Source: Elysia chlorotica (Eukaryota > Mollusca > Gastropoda > Plakobranchidae). Taken from it: a stretch of 64,000 bases of DNA. The stretch lies in the NCBI GenBank assembly GCA_003991915.1, contig RQTK01000012.1, forward strand, positions 930,410 through 994,409. Direction: 5' to 3'. Both the position numbers and the translations under genes were made by a program. Of this stretch, positions 24,661 through 35,089 are shown one piece after another. The first letter of the stretch is position 1; each line of letters begins with the position of its first letter. The notes below the pieces were generated by a model. It did no database searches, was not told the origin of the DNA, and saw only the letters and a program-made list of their open reading frames with translations.

Positions 24661-25584
24661 NNNNNNNNNNNNNNNNNNNNNNNNNNNNNNNNNNNNNNNN
24701 NNNNNNNNNNNNNNNNNNNNNNNNNNNNNNNNNNNNNNNNNNNNNNNNNNNNNNNNNNNNNNNNNNNNNNNNNNNNNNNNNNNNNNNNNNNNNNNNNNNN
24801 NNNNNNNNNNNNNNNNNNNNNNNNNNNNNNNNNNNNNNNNNNNNNNNNNNNNNNNNNNNNNNNNNNNNNNNNNNNNNNNNNNNNNNNNNNNNNNNNNNNN
24901 NNNNNNNNNNNNNNNNNNNNNNNNNNNNNNNNNNNNNNNNNNNNNNNNNNNNNNNNNNNNNNNNNNNNNNNNNNNNNNNNNNNNNNNNNNNNNNNNNNNN
25001 NNNNNNNNNNNNNNNNNNNNNNNNNNNNNNNNNNNNNNNNNNNNNNNNNNNNNNNNNNNNNNNNNNNNNNNNNNNNNNNNNNNNNNNNNNNNNNNNNNNN
25101 NNNNNNNNNNNNNNNNNNNNNNNNNNNNNNNNNNNNNNNNNNNNNNNNNNNNNNNNNNNNNNNNNNNNNNNNNNNNNNNNNNNNNNNNNNNNNNNNNNNN
25201 NNNNNNNNNNNNNNNNNNNNNNNNNNNNNNNNNNNNNNNNNNNNNNNNNNNNNNNNNNNNNNNNNNNNNNNNNNNNNNNNNNNNNNNNNNNNNNNNNNNN
25301 NNNNNNNNNNNNNNNNNNNNNNNNNNNNNNNNNNNNNNNNNNNNNNNNNNNNNNNNNNNNNNNNNNNNNNNNNNNNNNNNNNNNNNNNNNNNNNNNNNNN
25401 NNNNNNNNNNNNNNNNNNNNNNNNNNNNNNNNNNNNNNNNNNNNNNNNNNNNNNNNNNNNNNNNNNNNNNNNNNNNNNNNNNNNNNNNNNNNNNNNNNNN
25501 NNNNNNNNNNNNNNNNNNNNNNNNNNNNNNNNNNNNNNNNNNNNNNNNNNNNNNNNNNNNNNNNNNNNNNNNNNNNNNNNNNNN
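24661..25584. other. assembly gap (924 N)
   Basis: Run of N. It begins 0.4 kb after the higher-order repeat. Frames that span it are meaningless. Confidence 1.
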
Positions 25585-26211
25585 GCGCGCATCTATAACT
25601 CATTTCACTGTTGTATCCGTACTGCATGTATAATAATATATAACCGCATGCCAACTAATTCACTAACCTACACTTCAGTAACTCCACTCAACCTCACGTG
25701 GTACAACAGTGAAATCAGACAGATGCGCCCGTTAGAACACGCATTTTTTTTTCCTTTTAGGGAGAGATAGTGTTGATGGCATTTTAAAGATGAATGAAAA
25801 GGTCCTTAATGCATCTTTATCCAGTTGTTTGCTTCATTTGTACTGAAGCAGAAAAAAACCTTGTTAAAATTGGTCAATTTCAATTGTTTTTCACATTATC
25901 TGAAGATAAACTTAGTGCTAATTACAGGATTGTTGTCTTGCCTGAAAATATAGTACTTTTTGTTTCAAGATTGGTTGTCATGGCTGAAACCATTTAGACA
26001 TCTACAATTAATGTTATCTAAACGCAAAGTAAAAGTTATAACTGTTTTCTAGTCATCTTTGTTTATATTCTGAACAAAACTGTACAGAGTCGAGGTCTCT
26101 AGTCGGTAGATGAGCAAGTAACAGTTCCTGGTAAAAAAAAAGAATTAACAGGTTTGGAGGATTTTAACGACTAATGTCTGTCTCTTTCTGATTAAGTCTC
26201 TCTTTCTCCTA

Positions 26212-27594
26212 GTCTTGTGACCTGTTCACAATATACCCTACATTAATGCTGACGTTGGACTTAAATAAACCGACTCAACGGTCGAAAAAAGAATGTAAAT
26301 ACTTTTCATTGCACAGCTTGGTTTCCTCTTCTTTGCGGGAGGGGGGGGGGGGGGGGGGGGAGAGGGTAGTAGACCGGTGGTCTTGTAATCAACTCCGGTT
26401 CAAAACCCACGATCGTTTGCAATATATTTGTAAAAAGTTCGACCCCTACTGGTTAGACCGGTGTCAGTTGAGGCGTCCTGGGATCCCTGCTGTCTTTGTG
26501 TAGCAGTGCGTAACATTGTCAAACGTTAGTCTCGCGATCCGTCCACACTGTAGCCTTGTAACTAGCGTTCTAACGTTGGGCGTTTCAAAACCAACTTGAC
26601 TCACTATCAAACCTTGTCATCATCCTGTCAGCAAGCGTATTCATTCGATTTGCGTCATTCGATTATATTTTACTGATGCAAGCCTCAAAGGATTAGTAAT
26701 ACTTTTAAATTAAGCACATTTAATTCTCAATGGCTAAGACTTCGTGTCTTGGCTCAATTTGCGATTATATAGTCAAACATATTATGCTCTAAAGCATATT
26801 GTTGCAGCTCTTTTCTGTGTTTTTTTATTATTATCTAAGTGACTTGTGCTTTAAAGGTGTCTAAAATGTTATTTGGAGAACGAGCCTTCACAACGATCCA
26901 ATTCATATATGTTTGACCCTTAAATGATATTGTGATACTACACATTGCTGCTATCTGTAATGCAAGGCCTTTCCTTATTAATGTTAGCTGCGCAATGGCG
27001 TACATTGGTTAGGCCCATGGCAAAAAAGATAATATAAGTAAAAAAAAAACCTATGAAATAAAATAAAACTTCGATTAATTTCCCTTCATTTTTTATGTGA
27101 TTCTTTGTAATGCAGTTATGGAGTCTCCCCATAGATTCTATTTGTGTATACATGCATTTATTGACTGAATAAAGCTTTACTTCACTTGTATGTTTATGTG
27201 AACATGGTTAGCATGTATTTCTCATTGCTATAGATAATGGCGTTTCTTCTGACCGAATGTAAAGCCAAGCATGTTGATGCTTAATTTTGTTTGAAAGATC
27301 GTCTAGTTGTTAAGTCATGACTTATTTTAAAAGGTGATTAAATTTGTTGCCTGTTTGACGAATGGTTAACAACGCTGATGTTTATGGTACTATATACTCA
27401 TAGATTGCTATTTTCATTTGCTTGTTACATACATTTATAATTTTATATATAATTATTGATTCATTGTATGTTTTACCCTAAAATCGATTCTATGGTGCTG
27501 CACATTGTTTGAGGTCTATTTTTGTATCAGGATAGATTTTTTTAGAGCTGTACATTGACAAATAAAGGTACATTTTAAATTACTTTTTCAAACC
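26212..27594. repeat. tandem duplication, copy 1
   Basis: Copy 1 of a duplicated segment of about 1.4 kb that recurs at 27633-29572. Shared landmarks in order are GTCTTGTGACCTGTTCACAA, a poly(G) tract, a SINE, AATTCTCAATGGCTAA, ATGGCGTTTCTTCT, GGTGCTGCACATTG and ACATTTTAAATTACTTTTTC. It has no open coding frame. AATAAAG occurs twice near its end, so it could derive from a transcript 3' region. Confidence 0.9.
26340..26605 (+). mobile_element. tRNA-derived SINE with 5' poly(G) tract
   Basis: The G run at 26340-26361 leads into GTAGTAGACCGGTGGTCTTG, the B-box-like CGGTTCAAAACCCACG and the family 3' domain (ACTGGTTAGACCGGTGTCAG, GTGTAGCAGTGCGTAACA, AAACGTTAGTCTCGCGATCC, AACCAACTTGACTCAC). It lies inside duplication copy 1. 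Confidence 0.85.
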
Positions 27595-27763
27595 TGTGAT
27601 TAGAACGACTCTCTGTATCTCTCTGTATCGCTTAGTCTTGTGACCTGTTCACAATATAGCCTACATTAATGCTGACGTTGGACTTAAATCAACCAACCCA
27701 ACGGTCTAAAAGAATGTACATGTAAATACTTTTCATTGCACAGCTTGGTTTCCTCTTCTTTGC

Positions 27764-28048
27764 GGGGGGAGGGGGGGGGGTAGTAGAACGGTGAAAGTGG
27801 TAGAGCGCTGGTCTTCTAATCAACTCCGGTTCAAAACCCACGATCGTTTGCAATGTATTTGTAAAAAGTTCGACCCCTACTGGTTAGGCCGGTGTCAGTA
27901 TAATGTGACCAGTTAAGGCGTCCTGGGATCCCTGCTGTCTTTGTGTAGCAGTGCGTAACATTGTCAAACGTTAGTCTCGCGATCCGTCCACATTGTAGCC
28001 TTGTAACTAGCGTTCTAACGTTGGGCGTTTCGAAACCAACTTAACTCA
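27764..28048 (+). mobile_element. tRNA-derived SINE with 5' poly(G) tract, duplicate of the copy at 26340
   Basis: Same SINE as at 26340 but with a fuller head, GTGGTAGAGCGCTGGTCTTC (A box) then CGGTTCAAAACCCACG (B box), and the family 3' domain. It was duplicated with its flanks, so it does not count as an independent insertion. Confidence 0.85.
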
Positions 28049-28284
28049 CTATCAAACCGTGTCATCACCCTGTGAGCAAGCGTTATTCATTCGATTTGCG
28101 TTATTCGATTATATTTTACTGATGCAAGCCTCAAAGGATTAGTAATACTTTTAAATTTGCATTTACACATTTGTTCATTTAAAAATCAAATTCTTTCTTC
28201 GGGAAGAGTATTACCATCAATCTTTGCGTGAAACGACTGCTTGAATAAAGAATGACATTGTATCGTTACCTAAAAGTGTCGGAT

Positions 28285-28460
28285 CGGGATAACCGCGGTT
28301 CGGGTCCCATGGTCGGTAGATTTGTCCGATTTCGTGCTCTGTATCCCCGCTCTGTTTTGAGTGTGGCGGCACAAAAAATGTCAGAAGCCAGCCTTGGGAT
28401 CCGTCCAGTATAGTCTAATGAGTGTTACGCTGGGCGTTGAATTAACTCAACTCAACGCCA
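28285..28460 (+). mobile_element. tRNA-derived SINE inserted in duplication copy 2
   Basis: Contains CGCGGTTCGGGTCCCATGG (B-box-like), CCGCTCTGTTTTGAGTGTGG, AATGTCAGAAGCCAGCCTTG and a tail GGCGTTGAATTAACTCAACT. It sits within the stretch missing from duplication copy 1, so it arrived after the duplication or was lost from copy 1. Confidence 0.8.
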
Positions 28461-29574
28461 CACTTAGAGAACTTGTGTGTGCATGCAGTGTTATGTGTAT
28501 TCTTGTATATGCGTGAAGAGGTATGTGTCTTTAAATAAGAATTATGTATATTTGGCAGTGTACAATTTCAATAATTTATCATGTAAATGTAAAACGTTTA
28601 TTTTATTTCTTATCTTATCTTTTCTTATCTTATCCTAATTCAGCAAATTTAATTCTCAATGGCTAACACATCGATGTCTATGGCTCATTCGCGAATAGTC
28701 AAACATGATAAATGCTCTAAACCATATTGTTGCAGCTCTTTTCTGTTTTTATTATAATCTGAGTGGCTTGTGCTTTAACTGTGTCTAAAATGTGAAATGG
28801 AGAAGAGGCCTTCATAATGATCCAATATATGTTTGACACTTAAATGATTTTTTTGATGCTCCACATTGCTGCTATCTGTTTGTCTTTATACCAATTTGTA
28901 ATGCAAGGCCTTTCGTTATTAATATTAGCTGCGCAAAGAGTAAAATAGAAAAAATGTCAAATAAGATTAAAAAAATAAAATAAACTATGAAACAAAAACT
29001 CTGCTTGTATATAAAACTTGCATAATTTCCCTTCAGTTTTTATGTGATACCCTGTAATGCAATTGTACCTGGAGTCTCCCCATAGATTCTAGTCGATGTG
29101 TATACATGCATTTATTGGATAAAGCTTTACTTCACTTGTATGTTTAAATGAACATGGTTAGCATGTATGATTTCTCATTGCTATAGATAATGGCGTTTCT
29201 TCTAATCGAATGTAAAGTAAAGCATGTTGATGCTTAATTTTGTTTGAAAGATCGTCTAGTTGTTAAGTCATGACTAATTTTAAAAGGTGATTAAATTTGT
29301 TGCCTGTTTGACGAACGTTTAACAACGATGAATAATTGTTTATGGTACTATATACTCATAGGTTGCTATTTTCATTTGCTTTTTACATACATTTATAATT
29401 TTATATATAATTATTAATGATTCATTGTATGTTAACCTAAAATCGATTCTATGGTGCTGCACATTGTTTGAGGTCTATTATTTTTGTATTAAGTCAGGAT
29501 ATATTTTTTAGAGCTGTACATTGACAAATCAAGGTACATTTTAAATTACTTTTTCAAACTGTGATTAAAATTAT

Positions 29575-30180
29575 ATCTATCAAATGATAAATAATTGAAT
29601 TAGTACTTACTTACAAGAATTAAATGATGAAAAACAAAATGCTGTTTAAATATGTAACTTGAATTATTGTTTTTGAAGTTTCTATCTGATTACACAAAAT
29701 GCTGTTGTACCTGAAGCCCGTCCCCAAGATAATTATATTAAAAGTGTATTAATTTATATAAAAAAATTAAAAAAAGATTACAGTTAAAATTCACAAAAAA
29801 AAGGTATAATGCACTTGATATTGTGGTGATAATTTAAGTGAACTATCAAGATTTCATAAATTTCAAGATACGAAACAAAAATACAAAGTTTTTCAACTAA
29901 AGTCGTATTCTTATGACAGCAGCATGAACTTCTATATATGCAACAATACCTAGATTCTTTTTTTTCTACAATGTAAAAAGCCTTTAATAAATAATACGAA
30001 TTATTGTATTACTAAAGAGATAGCCCCACTTTAAAAAACCCAGAACAATTCGTACTTCACGAAAGTGTGTAAAATGGATCTTGTTCTGACAAACAACACT
30101 GAGTGATCTCGACTTGCAACATACGGTAGTCAATTGGTCAGTCTCATTATAAAAGCTCAATTTGAAATATAGCTACTGTG
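29575..30180. other. no gene recognised; AT-rich
   Basis: AT-rich sequence with A runs and no supported feature. Confidence 0.4.

Positions 30181-30182
<2 letters not shown>

Positions 30183-30225
<43 letters not shown>
30183..30225. repeat. (CT)n microsatellite
   Basis: CT dinucleotide tract. Further CT-rich patches lie at 30344-30364 and 30435-30465. Confidence 0.95.
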
Positions 30226-30228
<3 letters not shown>

Positions 30229-30624
30229 AAGATCTAGATTTAGATCTAGACAAGCCTTCTTCATTTTACTTTTACCTTTCATTCACTCATTCAACACATC
30301 TCTCTCGATCTTTTTATTATTTTAATGACACCCCCTCCCCCAATTCTCTCTCTCTCTCTCTCTCGATGCTTTTAATGATCCCCTCCCTCTTTCTCATTAG
30401 CTCTTTCTCTCCATCTTTTTAATGATCTCCCCCACCTCTCTCTCTCTTCTCTCTCTCACTCTCCCCTTTCAATTTCAAGGCAACCCTTGACCTCTCGTCC
30501 TAGATCTAGTAACCATAACAATGCGTGTGCGAGCCTGTACCACTGCAAACAATTTAGCATCGCCTAAGTTTGTCCACCGAGCAGTCACTCAGCCAGCCCG
30601 GTCTATGATCACATGCGCACAGAC

Positions 30625-30940
30625 AGTGATGAGTGATGCAACAATGTTTGCTTGGCTTCGCACATTCGGCGATAGAGACTGTGTTGGGCTAGGTCTTGAT
30701 GGCACGCGCTGATCAGTGTGTACCGTAAAAAGTGATGCAACAATGTCTGCTTGGCCATGCACATTAATTTTTAGTGTTAGAGAATGCATGGGCCAAGGCA
30801 CTGGTGGCTCACGATGATCAGCGTGTAAACGTAAGCCTAATGGTGGCGCTGATTAGCAAGAGAGGGGTGACGGTGGGCCTTGTTAGTGATAGATTTGATG
30901 ACTCATGTCTGGCAGGGGCACTGCATTGCATAAGGGAGGG
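30625..30940. repeat. diverged tandem repeat, unit about 105 bp
   Basis: Two clear and one weak copy share GTGATGCAACAATGTxTGCT, a CACATT segment and a GATCAGxGTGTA segment. No family is recognised. Confidence 0.6.
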
Positions 30941-31094
30941 AAAGGGTTGTCCGAATACGCTGATTTTTCGAGAAACTCTACCACCCAGCGGCATGAAGTT
31001 AGTCATTTCTTTTCGGTTTAGCGATAGTATGCTGGCCGACGATTTCGGTTTACCGTAGGTTTCATATAAGGAAAAAAGAAGGAAACCGGCAATT

Positions 31095-31164
31095 ATTTCG
31101 ATTTCTTTTCGGTTTAGCCGTTTTTTCGGTTCAGCCGTTTTCGGTTTAAGTGTGTTCCACTGTA
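31095..31164 (-). mobile_element. Tigger/pogo-type Tc1-mariner terminus
   Basis: Read on the minus strand, the end is CAGTGGAACACACTTAAACC followed by repeats of CGGCTGAACCGAA and CGGCTAAACCGAA, immediately preceded by TA. A CAGTGGAAC...AACCGAA terminus with a TA target is typical of pogo/Tigger elements. The other end and a transposase were not found. Confidence 0.55.
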
Positions 31165-31546
31165 TATATGTATATATAAAGTTTTTATTGTGCTGTATAT
31201 TTATCGCTTGCACTTTTATTTGCTTGTTACATTTATTTGCAAAGCACTTGATATAATTATTAAAACGGTGTTCTTCTTCAAAAGGCATTCATTGTTATTC
31301 AGTTTCTGTTGATGGTATCATTATGATTTTGATTTATATAAACAAGATATTTATTAAACGAATGTATAAAAAACATGAAAATTAATGAAAAATAAATAAC
31401 AACAAAAATACACATGGAATAATAAGGCAATACGGTTACATTTTAAATTATAAAACGTAAAGATAAACAATCATCCAATTTAAATTGTTTCAACACGAGT
31501 GATTTGACTATGATTGAATGAACTGTCTAGAATATTATAAGATAAG

Positions 31547-32230
31547 CCATCCCACACCTACCCATGCCATCATACCGTAGACTACGCAACCTCAGAGATA
31601 CACTAGTACACTCCACAGTACCCGCGAACAATACACACACAGGCAGCTCCCCCTGCAATGTTACCAGATGCATGACATGCCCATATATCACCTCCACCTC
31701 CACATTCCAATCCTCAACTCATGGCAAGACACACATCACCCACAACCTTTCCTGCAAATCACACAACGTCATATTATACCTAATCGCCTGCACGAAATGC
31801 AACAAACAATATGTAGGACAAACATCACAAACATTACGCAATCGCTTCACAAATCACAGATTCGCCATTAACAACGACCGAGACCAACCTGTAGCTAGAC
31901 ACTTTAACCTCCCTGGACACACCATAAAAGACCTTAACATCACACCCATCGACCAACTTATCAGAGCAGACACATTCACCCTCACCAACAAAGAAACATA
32001 TTGGATACACACTCTTCAGACTATGACACCCAACGGCATGAACACCAACAACCAATCACAGTTCCCAATTTCAGCACTCACCAACACGGCGCAATGATCA
32101 TACCAACTAACAACAAACATGAGACACCTAACACTACTAGTAACAGCATTGGTGGCGGGAGGTCTGACACAGTGACAGCACCGCAGCAGGAGAGCCACCG
32201 AGAAGGAATCAGACGACCAGCAAAGTAGAG
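31547..32230 (+). pseudogene. Penelope-like element, GIY-YIG endonuclease C-terminal part (5'-truncated)
   Basis: An open frame of 177 codons (31564-32097) encodes the linker zinc-finger cysteines (PCNVTRCMTCPY and LSCKSHNV). The GIY-YIG block follows: LYLIACTKCNKQYVGQTSQT, with the downstream Arg and NH of RNRFTNHRF and an HFNLPGH segment. In Penelope-like elements this domain nicks DNA to prime reverse transcription and follows the RT domain. The RT is absent because the copy is truncated at about 31547. The same sequence occurs inverted at 33805-35085. The frame is intact but the element is not. Confidence 0.88.
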
Positions 32231-32305
<75 letters not shown>

Positions 32306-32355
32306 ATCAGTAAGTAAGTAACGGGGAAAGGGTTAAACTGTAAATCAGTTAGCAA

Positions 32356-32434
<79 letters not shown>

Positions 32435-32498
32435 GAGAGAGAGAGAGCATCAGTCAGTAAGTAACGGGAAAAGGGTAAAACTGTTAATAAGTTAGCAA

Positions 32499-32546
<48 letters not shown>
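32226..32546. repeat. composite minisatellite: (AG)n blocks alternating with a ~52-bp spacer
   Basis: Three AG tracts at about 32226-32304, 32359-32446 and 32503-32546 are separated by near-identical spacers starting GCATCAGTAAGTAACGGG and ending AGTTAGCAACATGG. Unit length is about 140 bp. It lies in the 3' region of the plus-strand Penelope-like copy. Confidence 0.9.
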
Positions 32547-32550
<4 letters not shown>

Positions 32551-32814
32551 CAGATAGAGAGAGATAAGAAGGAAGATGAGAACGAGAAAGATAGAGAGCA
32601 ACTGAGACCGAACGGGAGGGAGATAAAGAATAGTAAAGCTCAGGCCTACACCTGTCCTTAATGTCCTAGCACATGTACTAAAAGAACTACAGGACCGCAA
32701 TGAGTTGTATTGATAACCATTGTTTGTAACCAATCGAACAACTCTTTCTTAATCTTAAGCACTGTGTTTACCATTACACTTTAGAATTTATACATATTTT
32801 ACACAGAGAGAAAG

Positions 32815-33083
32815 TGAAGAGGGGAGGCTAAGAGAGAGAGAAAGAGTCAGAGAGAAAGAGAGAGCGAGGGAGAGAGAGAGTGTACAAGACAGAGAGCGAT
32901 ATATATTTATAAGCTTATTGATTGATTATGCCACTGTTAGCATCCTTTACCTTTGAAGACACCTGTAGGCCTAGTGATGTTTAGTTAACCTCGACACGTC
33001 TCCTGTAATGGGACTTGACCTGCACAATGTATCTGATATAGTGAGGAAGAAACAGTAAGTAATGGAGAGAGAGAGAGAGAGCG

Positions 33084-33128
<45 letters not shown>
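32815..33128. repeat. (GA)n-rich tracts
   Basis: Further GA microsatellites at about 32815-32880 and 33064-33125 extend the purine-rich zone. Confidence 0.9.
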
Positions 33129-33129
<1 letters not shown>

Positions 33130-33239
33130 AATATGGAGTAAGAGTTTATTGTTAGCATTACATTGTATTATAAAGCCTTGCTACTCCTGACATAGAGCTT
33201 TTAAGTCACTATACAATGTATAATCAAAATAAAAATATT

Positions 33240-33600
33240 ATCCCACACATCTCTCTCTCTCAACCCCCCCCTTTCCCCATTTCGCATCCCAATATTCCTC
33301 TCCCCCATGCACTATCTTCATACATCCCACTTTGGCCCCTGTCCCTTCCCCCATAAATATAATCATCCCCCCTCCGCACATTCACTCACAAAGGCTGCGC
33401 CTCGCGCACACACAACCCGACCACATTTTTTGAAGAAACACTCTCTCCGCCCCCCTCTTTCTCACTCCTTGTTACTTCATGTACTATGTGGTCCTATGCT
33501 ATGTAGTATAAAATAGACTGTATTCTCTACTTTTGTTTTTATTTCTGATGAAGCCATTAAAGGCGTAACGTATACATGTATTTTTTCTATTTCTAGTTGT
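33240..33600 (+). mobile_element. probable Penelope-like 3' region with hammerhead-like core
   Basis: A C-rich segment followed by CTGATGAAGCCATTAAAGGC and GTAACG (33545-33570). CTGATGA, a GCC/GGC stem and then a G(A/T)AAC box is the layout of a hammerhead ribozyme core, which is known from terminal repeats of Penelope-like elements. The box reads GTAAC, not GAAAC, and flanking stem I pairing is not visible, so this copy would be inactive. Assignment to the copy at 31547 is an inference from position and orientation. Confidence 0.45.
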
Positions 33601-33655
33601 GTTTGATTTGTTGTGTCCCTCACTTGCTAAGTTGTGCGTATTCTTCTCTTTATTA

Positions 33656-33728
33656 TTATACTACTGCTACTACTACTACTACTACTACTACTATGATACA
33701 GAGAAGCAGGCCAACAACTATAGAGGCT

Positions 33729-33803
<75 letters not shown>

Positions 33804-33804
33804 G
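33656..33804. repeat. (TAC)n microsatellite at the Penelope junction
   Basis: Two CTA/TAC arrays at about 33660-33693 and 33727-33802, the second ending exactly where the minus-strand Penelope-like copy begins. A third short array of the same triplet at about 34991-35014 interrupts that copy's RT frame. Confidence 0.95.
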
Positions 33805-35085
33805 TTTGTGATGTTTGTCCTACATATTGTTTGTTGCATTTGGTGCAGGCGATTAGGTATATGACGTTGTGTGATTTGCAGGAAAGGTTGTGGGTGGTGT
33901 TGTGTGTCTTGCCATTGGTTGAGGATTGGAATGTGGAGGTGGAGGTGATATATGGGCATGTCATGCATCTGGTGACATTGCAGGGGGAGCTGCCTGTGTG
34001 TGTGTTGTTCGTGGGTACTGTGGAGTGTACTAGTGTATCTCTGAGGTTGCGTCGGTCTGCGGTATGATGGCATGGGTAGGTGTGGGATGGCTTTCCTGCA
34101 TCTGTCTGATGAGTGGAGGAGTGGGAAGTATCTTCTGAGGATAGATGAGATGTTAGGGAGTGCTGGGTTGTATGTGATGACTAGTGGGACTCTGGATGTT
34201 TGTTGTTGTGTTTTGGGGCGTCTCTGTATGGCTAAGTTGCGTGGTGTTTGTGTGGCTTTCTCAATGGCGGCTTGAATGTGCTTGTTAGGGAAGCCCCGTG
34301 CTGCAAGGTGTTGTGTAAGTTCCTCTAGCCTGACTTTCAGGGTGGCCTGGAAGAACAGAATCCTAACCAGTCTGAAGGCCAGGCTATAGGGGATGCTACG
34401 TTTTGTGTGATGCGGGTGACATGAAGTCCAGTGTAAGTAATTGAATGTGTCTGTGGGTTTGGAATAGAGGTCTGTGTGTAGTGTGTTGTTGTGTAATGTG
34501 ACCATAACATCAAGAAATGGTATGTGTATGGGTGAAATGTGGCTGGTGAACTTGATGCTGCGGTGGAATGAGTTAGCGTGTAGTAGAAATGCATCAAGGC
34601 TGGCGCGCCATGGGTCATATGAGAAATACATCATCAATATATCTCAGCCAGATGAGAGGTTCTTTTCAAATGAATGCACAAGTCGGCTCTCCAGGGCACC
34701 CATGAACAGGTTGGCGTAAGTGGGTGCCATGCATGTACCCATGGCCGTGTTATGTATCTGTATGTATGTGTCGTCCATGAATGTGAAGGTGTTGAGTGTG
34801 AGGATGAGTTTTGTGAGGTCACAGAGGAAGGATGGGGATGGTGTGGTGCCTACTTCTCTGCCCTCCCTCAGTGCCGCACGGCAAGCGTTATACCCTCCTC
34901 GTGTGGGATATTTGTGTACAATGCGCTGACATCCATTGTACACAGGAGGGTATCTGGAGGGATGGGGCCTAACGCGTTGATTTCTTCGATTACTACTACT
35001 ACTACTACTACTACAAGGATACTGTACAAGTTGTCCAGATCTACTGGATCCCACTGGACTAGATCAAACCTCGGCTCTGTTTGTT
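33805..35085 (-). pseudogene. Penelope-like element, RT plus partial GIY-YIG, frame-broken
   Basis: Minus-strand frames give, in order, RFDLVQWDPVDLDNLYSIL, an RT block with CTMDVSALYTNIPHEEG, then HNTAMGTCMAPTYANLFMG, then the RT active-site motif YIDDVF near 34629-34642 in another frame, then IPFLDVMVTLHNNTLHTDLY, HLPMPSYRR and the start of the GIY-YIG domain (KCNKQYVGQTSQT in the intact copy). The order RT then GIY-YIG is diagnostic of Penelope-like elements. Frameshifts and stops break it in several places. The domain is cut by a (TAC)n tract at 33804, and another (TAC)n tract adds valines near the N-terminal end. Confidence 0.88.
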
Positions 35086-35089
35086 AGCT

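Larger units (their letters stand above)
27633..29572. repeat. tandem duplication, copy 2, with a SINE-bearing insertion
   Basis: Second copy of the segment at 26212-27594. It carries about 490 bp absent from copy 1, inserted at 28157-28645 after TTAGTAATACTTTTAAATT. The copies have drifted by substitutions and small indels. Confidence 0.9.

Noticed and set aside
24491-25770. Long frames of 333-401 codons across the N run
   Set aside because: They are produced by the assembly gap, where N codons are never read as stops.
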